DNA of 64,000 nt from Piscicola geometra. Taxonomy: Eukaryota; Annelida; Clitellata; Hirudinida; Piscicolidae. Under the pieces are notes generated by a model. That model worked only from the letters and a program-made list of their open reading frames with translations, searched no databases and was not told the origin of the DNA. The translations under genes and the position numbers were made by a program. Location: positions 1,433,234-1,497,233 of the forward strand of contig OX030955.1 in NCBI GenBank assembly GCA_943735955.1. The letters are read 5' to 3'. Positions 1 through 19,736 of the stretch are shown here, piece after piece. Every line of letters begins with the position of its first letter. The stretch's first letter is position 1.

Positions 1-110
1 GCCACAGGTTCTTCTTCCTCTTGCTTTTTGTTGTTTTCTTATTGTTATTATTATTGCTGGTTGCTTTATCATCATCATCATCACCCCCACTACGTCCCGA
101 CCAACGACAG

Positions 111-1803
111 AGGCCTTACATGACAGTGGGTTCGTTAAGAGATCAGGTGATTTACCCGCACCTGAGGGATGAGATGGTGGGCAGGGGGGTGAAGGATGAA
201 TACCTTCTAGATATCCTAAAGAAGGTTTGTGTGAGAGAGGAGGAGATGAGTGGAGGGAGGGGGAGAAAAGAGGAGAGGAGGGAGAGAAAAGAGGAGAGGA
301 GGGAGAGAAAAGAGGAGAGGAGGGAGAGAAAAGAGGAGAGGAGGGAGAGAAAAGAAGAGAGGAGGGAGAGGGGGGGTGGCTTTAGAGTGTGAATTGACCA
401 GGGTACCACCACACAACTTCATCTGTACATTTACTCCAAGGATAGGGCTAATAATAATAATCATCATAATCACCATTATCACCATTACCACCACCACCAT
501 CATCACCATTACCACCACCGTCATCATCATCACCACCACCATCATCACCACCACCACCGTCATCATCATAACCACCGCCATCATCATCATAACAATGGCA
601 GGTGCAACTAGAGTACATCCTGGAGAGGGAAGGAGGGTGGGATGCGGTGCAGGATTGGATGGACGTCCTGAGCGGCGGCGAGAAGCAGAGGATCGCTGTG
701 AGGGGGTTGCATGAATAGGGGGAGGGTGCTATTAGGTGGCAACCATCATTACTATCATCACCACAACCACCATCATAAGCATCATCATCACCACAACCAT
801 CCCAACTATCATCATCACCACAACCAACCATCATCATCACCACACCCTCAACACAACCACACAACTACCCATACCACCACCACCATCACGACAACCACAC
901 AACTATCCATACCACCAGCATCATCATCACCACCATCATCACCATCATCATTATCACCACCACCACGACGACCAGATGGCTCGTCTCTTCTACCATCGGC
1001 CACAGTTCGCCATCTTGGACGAATGCACGAGCGCTGTGTCGGTGGATGTGGAGGGCTTCATGTACGACTATTGTCGCCAAGTCGGTGGTGGCGAGGGGAG
1101 GGAAGGGGGGGGGGGTTGTAAGGATGGTGATGGTGGTTGGGGGGATTGTTTTGGGGGTGTCGGGGATACTTGTGGTGGTTGGGGGGATTGTTTTGGGGGT
1201 GTCGGGGATACTTGTGGTGGTTGGGGGGATTGTTTTGGGGGTGTCGGGGATACTTGTGGTAGTGATGTGGTGATGATACTTATGGCGGTGTTAATGGTGC
1301 TGTGGTGGATGCTTGAGTTGAGGAGTATGTTAGCGACCATATTTCTTGCACCACCTTCACCACCACCACTTTCACCACCTCCACCACCACCACTTTCACC
1401 ACCTCCACCACCACCACCCAGGTCGACATCACGCTCTTCACTGTTTCCCACCGCAAGAGTCTTTGGAAATACCATGAAGTTCTTTTTGCTTGCAATCATC
1501 ATCATCATTTATTGTTTTCTATAACCGTAAAAATTATCATTGGCAACAAAAAAATCAATAATAATAATATGAACACTATCACCATTATCATCACCACCAT
1601 CCCCATTATCATCCCCACCACCACTATCATCACTACCACTAAAACCACTATCATCAACACCACTACTATCATCACCATCACCAACAACACCACTATCATC
1701 ATCATCACCACCACCACCACGTCAGTACTACTTGTACATGGACGGCAGGGGATCCTTCATCTTCAAGCCCATCTCTGGCAACAACTTCGAGTTTGGCTCA
1801 TGA
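111..1803 (+). CDS. ABCD3: Peroxisomal ABC half-transporter ABCD3 (PMP70), C-terminal part
   Basis: The family imports acyl-CoA substrates into peroxisomes as a membrane dimer; only the 3' part of the nucleotide-binding domain is here, and the gene starts upstream of the window. Five exons read at 111-224, 602-697, 976-1080, 1422-1478 and 1726-1803, all joined in phase 0. They encode the ABCD-type stretch [10 protein letters not shown], the ABC signature VLSGGEKQR, Walker B with catalytic Glu ([12 protein letters not shown]), the switch His in TVSHRKSLW, and the C-terminus NNFEFGS, typical of PMP70 rather than ABCD1/2. The introns are almost pure CAT/CCA, purine-rich or G-rich tandem repeats. 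Exon edges follow GT/AG sites. Identification is very secure; the missing 5' end is a window effect. Confidence 0.95.
236..376. repeat. Purine-only tandem repeat in ABCD3 intron
   Basis: About 140 bases of G/A-only sequence made of a roughly 20-base GAGGAGGGAGAGAAAAGAGG unit repeated about five times. It lies just after the first visible ABCD3 exon. A pure purine strand of this length could form triplex DNA; this is inference. Confidence 0.85.
1130..1262. repeat. 42-bp G-rich minisatellite, three copies, ABCD3 intron
   Basis: Three nearly identical 42-base units each contain GGGGGG, GGGGG and GGGG runs separated by short T-rich loops. The spacing fits the G-quadruplex rule on the + (coding) strand. 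It lies between the third and fourth visible exons. Confidence 0.9.
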
Positions 1804-3606
1804 TTATGATTCTATTGTTTATTATTATTATTATAACTCTGTATTATTATTATTTATTTTTTTAATACAGCATGGGGTTATTTCTTTAATTATTCTTTAT
1901 GTATATATTTTTATTATTATTATTATTAGATTTCAAAATATTCTTATAGGATATTTGATAACTATAAAAATGTCTTAAGCTGGTTAGGACGTTGCCAGCG
2001 TGTTCTTCGCTCCGTTTTGGCTTAAAAATCGTTATTTTCTGCCCTTTAATTTGATTTTGTAAAACCATTAGATAAATTCTAAAAATTCATTAAGTATTAA
2101 AAGATTTGCTATTATATGAAGATTGCTAATTGATTCTTTTTGTTCACTTATCTTGCCCATTAGCCCAATAATTGAGTGCCTGGAAAGGTGTTTGTTTTTT
2201 TATTCGAACACATTTTGGTACAATGATTTTATATTGAGTTTCAAATTCATTAATTTTTTTATATAAGTAAAATATGCCATGGTTTTATCTATAAATATTT
2301 GCAATCTATTTACCGTAAATCTTATTCGTGATCTTTAACACTACTGACAAAACATTAAGCTGATTTGTATTCTACTTCAGCTTGAAATTGTTTTTGTATA
2401 ATTCTCTCCTAGCTCTATCAAGCTACTTGACGCTCTTTTAGGTTTATTATTTACACATTCTTCGCTGTTGTCTTCACCGTTTACACTTTTTCATTATCTA
2501 TCAATATATTGCTGATTGATTTGGTAGGTTGTTATGGATTTATTAGAGTTGGCCTATAATGTAAAACGCATTAATAATAATAATTTAATTATATATTGTT
2601 ATTATTACTTTTCTTTGTACTATTAACATGTAAATAACTTATGTGTTTTTAGAGATGCTACCACATACAGGTGACAACCACTTATGCATTCTACAATGAA
2701 ACACAATTTTATTTTTTCTTTGAAATTTTGCATATTCCTTTTCAAAGCAGTGAGATTAAAGTATTGATGAAATGTTTAAATATTTAACCAGAACCATTTA
2801 AATCTCAGGCATGCATTATAATATAATATATAATATAATTTATATCCCCTAGCAAAATGGTTGGATGTTGTAGGAGTGAATATATTATATATTGAATATA
2901 TATGTTTTTGCAAAATTGAATTTTAATATTTTTTGTTTAAATTTAAAAATTTCAATTCTCCCATCTCATCCCACCTGGTGCTTTACAGATGTTTTGAAAT
3001 TATTTGACTTTGGTTACTATTGTGAGATTTTGTTTATCCAATTGGTGAGTGAGGGAATTCTATTTTAGTTTATATATAATTAAATTAATTTTTTTATCAT
3101 TTGTTGAGATATTCTTTAAATAAATTCTTTAAATAATGTTTCAATGACTTCATGATAGAAACTTTGAATCCAATCTCAACTAGTAAATATTTTTTATTTA
3201 TAGAGTAGCACAATTACTAATTTACAAATGAATGGAATGGAACTTACCAAAAAAAGTTGAATAAATTGCTGAAATAAGTTCATTGATAAAATTAATTAAT
3301 AAGTATTTATTAGGAAATTCAGATCTACAAACTATGAATTTCTCTTTCAAATGACCCATGTGTTATTGAGATACATATTAAGATATTTATTAACTATCTA
3401 ATCTAAGACTAATTGAAATATATATGTAGTTCAAGAGCTTATGAGTGCCTATAAATATATACAAATTAAATGAATTTGAAGATTCAATTGTAGGAAGTGT
3501 GTTGAACCACTCCATAACCAGGAGTACAACTAGTAAGAATAAGAGATGAAAAAAACTAGATTATTAATAAAAAGTATACAAATAATTTAAATGATAAACA
3601 ATCAAT
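1804..3606. other. AT-rich intergenic spacer
   Basis: No convincing gene. The sequence is AT-rich with short ATT runs just after the ABCD3 stop and several TATA/AATA stretches. It separates ABCD3 from the 3' end of RNase kappa on the other strand. Confidence 0.6.
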
Positions 3607-4024
3607 CTAAAATCTTTTCTGGTTCACTTTGATCATGACCACAGATATGATGAAAGTGACGACGTAGAGACCAGCGGCGATCCAGCAATTGTATGCGTTC
3701 TGCTTGTAGAGGTCCTCGATGTATGTGTACGTAAAGTTCTTCTTGGCCCAGGCCTCCTCGTTTATGGGCAGGTCTTCTGACAGGATGGGAGTTCTGATGA
3801 AGAAAAAGACTCCGAGAAGAGCCTGGGGAATTATAAAATCACATAGTTTATCCAGTTTTAAGAATATTTGTGAGTGTTACAATTTTAAACAAAGGAATTT
3901 TTATTTTTGTTTTCAATTCTAGGATATAGGAAACTCTCATATGACAACTTACCAGCATAATCACACCCCATGCACTCAAAACGGCACAGCACACCGAGCA
4001 TTTGGGACCACAAAATGTAACCAT
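3607..4024 (-). CDS. RNASEK: Ribonuclease kappa (small two-TM membrane protein)
   Basis: Two exons, 3953-4024 and 3607-3822, joined in phase 0 give 95 residues, close to the usual 95-98. Residues 1-25 start MVTFCGPKCS with the small Cys-rich N-terminus, followed by the first membrane segment (AVLSAWGVIMLALLGVFFF). A luminal stretch with PILSEDLP and YNCWIAAGLY leads into the second membrane segment, and the tail is basic. In animals RNase kappa is an endoribonuclease and an accessory subunit of the V-ATPase needed for endocytic uptake. The ATG is the first in the exon and the donor is a perfect GTAAGT. The gene is convergent with ABCD3 and upstream of IPMK on the same strand. Confidence 0.95.
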
Positions 4025-4295
4025 TTTGATAAATTGATTGGCTTCAAAACCCTAAAGATAATCACTTGAACCTTGTTGAAACTGGTTATGTGCTCTCTAA
4101 AAACTAATTATAATAGTGGCGCTTCATTTTAAAGGGATTATAAGATTATTTTTAAATGAACTTTTTTCAATAGAAGTTAGTTTTGGTTTTTTTTAATAAA
4201 AAGAATCTTTGAGTTTTTTGTTTATATATTCAAAAAATGGGTGAAAGGTAGAAATTTTTTTTCCAGTATCTTTATTTTTAAGTAGAAAATCTTCA

Positions 4296-6031
4296 TTATT
4301 TCACATTTTCTAAATAGCTTATTAAACTTCGCAAACCATTTATGTAATTCTCATCTATTTCACCTTCAGAAGGGAATACATGAGTGAAATCAATCATCTT
4401 GACTTTAACAATTTCTTCAACCAAGCTTGAGTAACTGCATATTTCTTTATCCTCCTCTTTTCTACCATTTAATTTAAGATCGGCATTCAACAAATTGATG
4501 AAGAAAGCAGCATCGTAGACAAACAACAGGGAGCTGGCTAGAAAGGTTAAGCTCCGTTGCCCTTCAAACCAGTGCAGGATGGACTGCAGACGAGACACAA
4601 AGGCAAGCAGTAGACTCTTCTGAGGCTTCCCATCGTAGCGGAAAAATGCTTTAAAGCCTGGTTGTGAGAGAAATTAAGATTAAATTGATTAGATTGATGT
4701 TTGTTTAGATACTACGGTCATGATGATGAAGACAGTGATGATTATGATGACGAGGGTGATGATTATGATGACGACGGTGATGATTACGATGACGACGGTG
4801 ATGATTATGATGACGATGGTGATGATAATGATGATAAAGGTGATGATTATGTTGAAGATAGTGAATACAATGATAGTATCAACAAATGCTAACCTTGCTC
4901 AATAATGTTATCTGGCTTGAGAGCTCTCAGGAAATACCTGTCTAGCACATGGTAGTTTTCACTTTCGATATTAAAAACCTAAAAATAGAATTAAAAAATA
5001 TAATAACAAGCTCATAGCTAAAGCCAGTTTTTATTTATTTTTTCTTCTCCATTGTTAATTATAGCAGAGATATACAACTTTAGTGTATACAGCTTTTGTA
5101 AATACAACATTGGTCTATGTAAATGCGTGAACGACCTTGATTCCGAGCAGTTGGAAGCCTAATTGCTTGAGGGCGGGACACTTGGAGAGTTCTCTTTGCT
5201 TCTTGGCGTCGTCTGCAAATCTGTCAGTCGTGACGTAACCAACCTTGACGTCCATGACGCAAGGATGCTGCAAGTCCTCAGTCAGATTTTGCAGCTTCAT
5301 GTAGGAAACTGTTGGGATCAAAAGTCAATCAATCAAATACATTTATACAGCGCTTTTTGACTTGAACAGCACTATAAGTTTTGAAATTGAAATTTGGGTC
5401 TTTTATACAATTAAGTTGATCTACATGTTGAATATATATTTTTTTTAAACTAAAAAATTAAAGATTGTATGAAGCTGATATATTGACCTCCAGGATGCAC
5501 AGGAGTGTCCCAAAGACCATGAAACTTAGGCACAAAGTCTTTCAACCTCCTCATTTGCTTGCATGTTCCTTCAGTGATAATTCTACCTTCATTCTCAATG
5601 CCTGAGGCTATACACTCGTCGTTGAGGTAGTTTTGAATAATTTTCTTGTATGAAATATTGTCTTTAGGCTCTTTTTCTATGAAATCATAAAACCTAACTT
5701 CTCTCAAACCTTTAGAACCTCCTTGTACTGGCTTCAATATGCACCCGGATGTGTCTTGTAAAAATCCTTTGATTGTTTATGAGAAAATATAATTGATTAT
5801 TGCATTATAATTTTACATATTATAAATAATAAAAATATTCAATGGGTTAATGATGGTTATTAAAACTCTTTTTTGAAACTATGTTTTCAAACCTAGTTGG
5901 TTTTTTTTGTGCCCATTACGTCTGCCAAAGACATGACCAGCTACTTGGTGTTCTAGAGGTTTGGTTCCTTCTGGGATTGGAGGGCACTTGTCCCAGACAA
6001 CAACACCATCTCTTTCTTGATTATCTCCCAT
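4296..6031 (-). CDS. IPMK: Inositol polyphosphate multikinase
   Basis: Five exons (5893-6031, 5488-5754, 5136-5308, 4894-4978, 4296-4657) join in frame to 341 residues. The family phosphorylates inositol phosphates (IP3 to IP5) and PIP2 in the nucleus. Visible hallmarks in order: HQVAGHVFG near residue 30, substrate-side GCILKPVQGGSKGLREV, the inositol-binding PxxxDxKxG motif as PCVMDVKVG, the SSLLFVYD block, and the metal-binding MIDFTHVF near the C-terminus. The second exon is joined by G|AC giving Asp. Introns hold an acidic-looking GATGAT repeat and a LINE-tail fragment. IP3 3-kinase and IP6K are relatives, but the N-terminus and HQVAGH block fit IPMK best. Confidence 0.93.
4718..4866. 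repeat. GATGAT-type minisatellite in last IPMK intron
   Basis: Imperfect 15-base units based on GATGATTATGATGAC repeat about nine times between IPMK exons 4 and 5. Two overlapping open frames arise from the repeat alone and are not genes. Confidence 0.8.
5325..5362 (-). repeat. LINE 3'-tail fragment in IPMK intron
   Basis: Contains CAATCAATCAAATACATTTA then ACAGCGCTTTTTGA, a diverged copy of the tail seen at 20551, 24584, 33913 and 34168. It lies 17 bases upstream of IPMK exon 3. Confidence 0.6.
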
Positions 6032-6366
6032 CAAGATTCAAGTTTGAAAAGTGTTTTATAAGTTCAAAAGTATTTAAAAGTGCTGCTTTATAACTATAAT
6101 TATTGTTAATAAAACTTTCTAGTAAACTTTTATTTTTTTAATTTAATCTTTAAAATGCCTTTTCAATACATTTGAGATGATGTTCTACAAATTTACAGTT
6201 TTACGTAATGATTTTTAGAATTAAACAACTTTAAAATTTAATAATGTAATTCACTTTTAAATTACTCTTTACTAAGTTTTGTTTTTCAAATTGCCGGAGG
6301 GTTACTATCCAGATTCTAGAATAATTTATATTCCATTTTGAAATAAAAATAACCTAACAGTCCAAA

Positions 6367-6976
6367 ATGTCGTTTATGCTACAGCATTTGCGGAATGGCT
6401 GGCAAGTGGACCAGGCCATCTTATCGGAAGAAGACAAAGTGGTTGTGATCAGGTTTGGTCACGATTGGGATCCCTGCTGCATGGTCATTGCTCCTTCACT
6501 TGCAACCTTCTATTTAGCAATTATATTTTATTTAACAATTTTATATAAGTTATTTCTGAATATTCCTCACTTATAGAAAAATAATGTCATTAATTTATAT
6601 AATTTTTCAAAATTTTTCATTAAGTGATTTTTCAACATTTCATATAATAATATTATGGCAACAGGTTATGGATGAAACTCTTTACAAAATAGCAGAAAAA
6701 GTCATCAACTTTGCAGTCATCTACCTTGTAGACATCACAGAAGTGCCAGACTTTAACAAAATGTACGAGTTGTACGACCCTTGCACCACCATGTTCTTCT
6801 ACAGGAATAAGCACATCATGATTGATTTGGGAACAGGAAACAACAACAAAATCAACTGGCCAATCGAGGACAAGCAGGAGTATATTGACATCATCGAAAC
6901 TGTGTACAAGGGCGCCAGAAAAGGACGCGGTCTTGTCGTCTCACCCAAAGATTACTCAACTAAATACAGATACTAA
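6367..6976 (+). CDS. TXNL4A: U5 snRNP thioredoxin-like protein Dim1 / TXNL4A
   Basis: Exons 6367-6483 and 6665-6976 join in phase 0 to exactly 142 residues, the length of human TXNL4A. The thioredoxin-fold core component of the U5 snRNP and U4/U6.U5 tri-snRNP is needed for pre-mRNA splicing. The N-terminus is MSFMLQHLRNGWQVDQAILS and the thioredoxin-like active-site region is DWDPCCM, where many species have a Thr before the second Cys. The C-terminus is GLVVSPKDYSTKYRY. Conservation leaves no doubt. The intron donor is GTCATT. A polyadenylation signal AATAAA starts at 7028, about 50 bases after the stop. The gene is convergent with the TRPML gene. Confidence 0.97.
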
Positions 6977-7027
6977 TTCTTCAATGATTTTTTTTGGGAT
7001 TCTATATCATTTTATAACTTTTTGACA

Positions 7028-7033
7028 AATAAA
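7028..7033 (+). terminator. Poly(A) signal of TXNL4A
   Basis: AATAAA on the + strand 52 bases after the TXNL4A stop codon, the only good hexamer in the immediate 3' flank. A matching minus-strand AATAAA at 7192-7197 could serve the convergent TRPML gene. Confidence 0.6.
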
Positions 7034-7378
7034 TTTTTTAAATGTCTTTTTTCAAATTTATTTAAGAAAAAAAATTTCATCAATAATCTTATTTTGCAAT
7101 CAGTGGTTTAACTATTTCCTATTATAGGATGGATATAAATGCACTAATGGAAATAAGTTAAATGTTTGAAGAAGCATAAAAATATGAATATTTTATTGAA
7201 GAATACTAACTAAAGCAAACAGTTTAGTAGGGAAATTCCAACTTGGCACATACAAATGTAGGAAGACATAAATACTTTTGAGAGAATATTTTGACAATTC
7301 TTGGTCCCATAATTAAAAGATTTTAAGAATAAATATTTGCATAAGTAGTTTAATGAAATTGTGTGAGCAATTTGAAAT

Positions 7379-15035
<7,657 letters not shown>

Positions 15036-15606
15036 GCCAAAATTGAATCAATGGTTTTTATTGAATTTTTATTTCAGTAGAATAATTCAAGAGTTATTCG
15101 GTCTTGTTCTTGTTTGTTGTCAAATGACTTTCCAAGCTGATGAATATTCTTTGAATTTTTATCTATGAAAATTTTTTATTTTCAAAAGTTTATTTTTATA
15201 TATACTATACATTTAAAGGTACTTAATACAAGAATAGCATTTTTATTAGACAAGTGATTTATAAATTCCGCATTTAAACTTTAAAATGTTTTAAAAGTAA
15301 ATCAAACACATGACATTAAATTATTAAAGTTGATTATTATAAATATTAATAATCCTAAATAAAAGTATTTTCAAAGTTTGAAAAAATTAAAAATTTTTGA
15401 CAATGGGTGGTTAGCTCGATTTTTAAAGAGATTGCTTCCTAGAACTAATTGAAGTTCTTACTGTAAGTACTAGTAGTTATGGGCGGCGATCCTGTGGGGT
15501 TCTGTGGCTCAGACCCCCTACTTGTAAGGAGGTCCGCCTTAATGTGGAACCTTCCACGTTTTTTCAATAAAAACATTTTTAAACTCTTGTTTTGATAAGA
15601 TCATAA
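15036..15606. other. Spacer between TRPML 5' end and hAT insertion
   Basis: AT-rich flank containing the probable TRPML promoter region but no clear core element. A GC-richer patch at 15480-15560 (GGCGGCGATCCTGTGGGGTT and nearby) resembles a degraded repeat; I cannot classify it. Confidence 0.5.
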
Positions 15607-15614
15607 TCGTTAAC
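15607..15614. repeat. Left 8-bp target-site duplication of outer hAT element
   Basis: TCGTTAAC directly precedes the left TIR and is repeated exactly at 20051-20058 after the right TIR. Eight bases is the hAT superfamily length. Confidence 0.95.
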
Positions 15615-16557
15615 TAGAGACCGACCGAAATTCGGTTCGGTTTCGGTTTCGGCGCCGAAATTGTCAATTTTCTTAGTTTCGGCAATTTTTCGGTTTCGCC
15701 CGAATCTAAATTTACAATTTCGGCCATTTTTCGGTTTCGGCTGAAAATAATTTTTAAATTTCGGCTTAATTTCGGTTTCGGCCTTATATTTACCGAAAAA
15801 CCCAATTTTTTTAAAATTTATGTAGTTCATCTGAAATATCTGTATGTTTGGGTTCGATTCTCATCTCTATTAGATATCTGTTAGATGTGATGGGAAAGTT
15901 AAATGCATCTTTGGCAATGATCCAGAGGGTCGATTTATTAGAAGTATTTACACACTAGAGGTCGGACCGGGTACCCGACCCGAGCGGGTACCCGCGGGTA
16001 CCTGCGGGACTCCCGCGGGAACGGGAATGAAAATTAATTTCGGGACGGGAAAAGTCGGGAACCGGGAATAGGTTTTCGGGACGGGAACGGGAACGGGAAT
16101 CAATTTTCAAATCGGGAACGGGAAAAATCGGGAACGGGAATTAACTTTTGAATCGGGAACGGGAAAAACGGGAATAAAAGTTATTGGGAGTGGATTATTC
16201 AACAATTATACTTCAGCAGACTCCTAAGTATGGAAATCTCTATTTCATCGATACTCCGTACTTAAAATCAGTATTAAATGCAATAGAAATGTATAACGAA
16301 GTCACCATTGCGTTATCAATGTCAAAATCTCTAACATTACATTTGAAGTTGTTATAGCGAGTCCAAATATTAGAGAAATTAGAACAAATGGGTGATGATG
16401 AAAACTTGTCAAATGAAATCAAACTGCTCAGTTATATTATTTTAATTTTATAAATTCATACTTTAAATTTGAATTATTAATTTCCAGTTGAATGCTCAGT
16501 TGATCATTTTGACAAAAAAAAGATGCCCATTAATAATAATAATGAAGAGCATTATTA

Positions 16558-16709
16558 TAGTGGCGTATAACCCGAACGGGCTTCGAGGCCACTTAGGCTG
16601 CATATTTTCACTTGCGCCTTTGGGTTACTAGGGCATTGGTTGCACTTGAACCTAGGACCTTTCATTATTGGTCAAGCCGAGAGTCGTTGCCGACTAAGCT
16701 ACCCGTTCA
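16558..16709 (-). mobile_element. tRNA-derived SINE, best copy
   Basis: Read on the minus strand it begins with a tRNA-like head: A box TAGCTTAGTCGG (16690-16701) and B box GGTTCAAGTGC (16642-16652). An unrelated body follows, ending CGAACGGGTTATACGCCACTA and an ATT-rich tail. Four other partial copies in the window share the body (21329-21470, 26133-26164, 26215-26312, 27031-27076), which proves a dispersed family. It lies inside the inner hAT element. Confidence 0.85.
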
Positions 16710-17161
16710 TTCACTCAGCTACCCGTTCACCCATTGATCTTACTCATATGGCAGCATGTCTGTTGCATCCCCCAGTATAAAAAAATAATATTTAAAAAGT
16801 TTGGGATAGAAAAAAAATAAATACAAAGACTTTCATTAGAGAAAATTTAATTCCATTTTGAACAGCCAGACCAAGCTCCAGTGACGTTGAGAAAAAAAAA
16901 CAAATGATGGTTATTTATACCCTATATGTTAGTTTTTATAACCTAAAAATTATAATACAATTTTTTTACTATCAAATTATACGAATGATTTTATTTGTGC
17001 AGTTGTGGAGAATAAGAATGTTGTCAAAAAACATATTTTTAACATTATTGAATTAATAATAATGAACGAGGGAAAAGATTCAGAAGAGGATGAATTGTAA
17101 AAATATTCACAATTACGTCCCACAAAAATTGAAGATTATAAATCTATTGGAGTAAAAAAAA

Positions 17162-17359
17162 ATTCCAATACTACAAGAAGTAGCCAAACTTTTGTTTAGT
17201 ATACCTGCAAGTTCTATTCCCTGTGAACGGAATTTGTCAACATGTAGTCGTTTAACTTCAGACCCAAGATCACCTAATTTGAAAGCTAAAACTTTTGACG
17301 GTTTAACTCGTATGAAAAGCAATAAAAATTTGATTGAATTACTCAAAAACAATGACTAA
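17162..17359 (+). pseudogene. hAT transposase C-terminal dimerisation relic of inner element
   Basis: A 65-codon open stretch ending in TAA encodes KLLFSIPASSIPCERNLST followed by RLTSDPRSPNL, matching the hAT dimerisation motif (P-A-S-S-x-x-x-E-R-x-x-S-T and the later S-D-x-R). No long upstream coding region is visible in the 1.8-kb element, so this is a decayed remnant. Confidence 0.8.
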
Positions 17360-17925
17360 CTTTCATTTCAATAATAATTTGAAATTCGAATCGTGTTTTT
17401 TTATTTTGTTAAAAGAAATATTTTCTGACTTTCAAATAATGAACTTTAAGAGATGTTAGGACTAGCAAGTTTGAGACCGGTGAAAACGGCAGCAAAAATA
17501 AATAACTAATCAAATTTTTTGTTGTTGAAATGGGTCGAGACCGGGTCAAAAAGTTTCGGGAACGGGTCGGGACCGGGAATCGAGTTGCGGGAACGGGACG
17601 GGACGGGAATCAAAAGTCTGATAGTCCATCGGGAACGGGACGGGACGGGAAAAATAATTTCGGGAACGGGACGGGACGGGAATCAAAATTCTGATGGCCC
17701 ATCGGGAACGGGACGGGACGGGAAAACAAAATTCGGGAACGGGATGGGACCGGGAATGAAAAATCGTCCATGTCCGACCTCTATTACACACACACACATA
17801 CACACACATTATTCGAATAAGATATACAAGCATGTGGAATTCTGTATATAAGTCGAAAGAACGAGAAGATTTGGCTTCGATTAATTAATTCAAAAATAAA
17901 TTTTGAGAATGTCGTTGAATTTCAG

Positions 17926-19736
17926 TCGGACCAAAGCAAAGCCTGTTGTAATACATGTTTAAAATTAGGTAGTACACAGCCTAGGAAGCAGACTGTTTGT
18001 GGATTGAAAAACCATCTTCAAAAACACCACAAAGAATTGTTCACCAGGTTTTTGTTAGACGTTGAAGAGAAAAATGATCTGGCGACATAAGCGAAGAAAA
18101 GAAAATTAGAAGAATCTGTTTCAAAGCTTGTTTCAGTTTAACCAGTTATCAATTTTCAAAAAGATTGAGGAACCTGGCCAGATGATCATCCTTCTACTCA
18201 GACAATCGATAAATGCATCATGGATTTGATCATTGTTGATATGCTTCCATACTCAATTGTTGAAGGTGAAGCATTCAAAAGGTTGAACTTTGCTGATCCA
18301 ACTGCATCAAAAAATTACCGTTTAAAAAGAAAAAAGTATTTTCGAACCAGCTTGATGCCAGCAACTTACATAAAAGTGACTCAACAAGTTAAAAACTTGT
18401 TAAAAAAGCAGAATGGATTAGTTTTCCAACAGATGGGTGAACGAATCCGACCAAATCATGCTCTTTACTTAGCTTCACTGCTCATTTTGTGCATGAAAGT
18501 TCAAGAAAGAAAGTTGTTTTGAATGCTATGGTCTTAGAAGAAAGCCATACAGGAGCTTATTTGGCATCAAAATTGAAAGAAGCAATTCTGAACTGGAGGA
18601 TAGATGATAAAGTTCTCATGGGCATCCTTGACAATGCGCCCAACATGGTGAGCTCAATGCGTATTGCCGGAATACGTGACTTTGGTTGTTTTGCACATAA
18701 CCTACAACTTGTCGTGAAAGATGCTAATTTTCTTCAAACTTCAGTGGAGAAAGTTATCAAAAAATCAAGAAAAATAGTTTCTCACTTCAAACACAGCGAA
18801 CAAGCTTGTCGTCATCTTAAGGAAATACAAAAATCAGCTGATGTTCCATAACATTCACTGATTCAAGATGTTGAGACGCGTTGGAACAGCTCATACTTGA
18901 TGCTGTCGAGGCTAAATGAGCAACAAAAAGCAATTAACTTTTATTCCGTTGAACATGGAGACATCGACTCCTTAACAAAAGAAGAATGGAAACTTATAGA
19001 AAGAATAATAGTTGTGTTAAAACCATTTAGTGACGTGACCACAGAGATCAGCTACGATGATGCATCAATATCTATTGTCATTCCGATGATTTCTATGCTG
19101 AAAACAAAATTAGAAATCACGTCAGCTGATGTTGGACTGATGCAGATGAAAGCAGCCCTTCGAGATGCCATAGACAAACGGTTGGAGTTTGTTAAAAAAA
19201 TGCCCGAAGTGCTTGCAGCTACTTTGCTTGATCCTCGCTTCAAAGATATGTATTTTGACGATTTAGAAAAGGAGGAAGCCAAAAAAGAAGTTTTAAACTT
19301 TATCAAACCAAACTTTGTTGCAGAAGAGAATTCCATCAACCAGGCTGAAAAAATACTGGGAAATAACGTTTTAAACAGTTTGGGTTCATCATCCTTATAG
19401 GATATTCACGGCAAAATTAACCTCACCAACCAAAACAACGATGATGCTGCCAAGAAGACGCCTGAACACGAACGCCAAATGCAGGCGTATCTTAAAGAGC
19501 CTAGGATCCATAGAACATCCAACATTTTTGCGTATTGGCATTGCAGTCAATATTCATGTCTTGAGCCTGCTGCTCGAAAATACTTATCTGCAACCCCAAC
19601 AAGTGTGGCTAGCGAGCAACTATTTAGTTCTGCAGGGCAAATATACGCAGATCGTCGCAGAAACCTTCTTGGTGAAAATGTTGAAAAACTGTTATTTCTT
19701 GCTTACAATATTCGATTGTTTGGATTTAATTATTAA
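17926..19736 (+). pseudogene. hAT transposase of outer element, broken
   Basis: Segments in different frames cover a whole hAT transposase. A BED-type zinc finger lies at about 17926-18090 (Cys-x2-Cys then LKNHLQKHH). The catalytic body holds NAPNMVSSM, the FGCFAHNLQLVV block and RWNSSY, with LLDPRFKD further on. The C-terminal dimerisation domain contains PTSVASEQLFSSAG and the VEKLLFLAYN end. In-frame stops at about 18088, 18849 and 19398 and frame changes near 18500 and 19450 inactivate it. The BED plus VEKLLF features resemble Ac/ZBED-type hATs. Upstream sequence was displaced by the inner insertion, which lies before the coding part. Confidence 0.9.

Larger units (their letters stand above)
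15956..17783 (+). mobile_element. Inner hAT-family element nested in the outer one
   Basis: Perfect 12-bp TIRs TAGAGGTCGGAC (15956-15967) and its complement (17772-17783) are flanked by the 8-bp duplication TTACACAC at 15948-15955 and 17784-17791. Subterminal zones (15960-16190, 17510-17770) are packed with CGGGAACGGGACGGGA units, unlike the TTTCGG units of the outer family. It carries a short hAT dimerisation-domain relic and a SINE. It is 1828 bp and younger than the outer insertion. Confidence 0.95.

Noticed and set aside
21..864. Long open frames on both strands over the ABCD3 intron repeats
   Set aside because: They are made of tandem repeats (poly-Glu/Arg, poly-Met/Val, poly-Asp/Gly) and overlap real ABCD3 exons in another frame.
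16642..16709. Functional tRNA gene
   Set aside because: A and B boxes are present, but the acceptor stem and anticodon arm do not pair, and the body is shared with other dispersed copies, so it is a SINE head.
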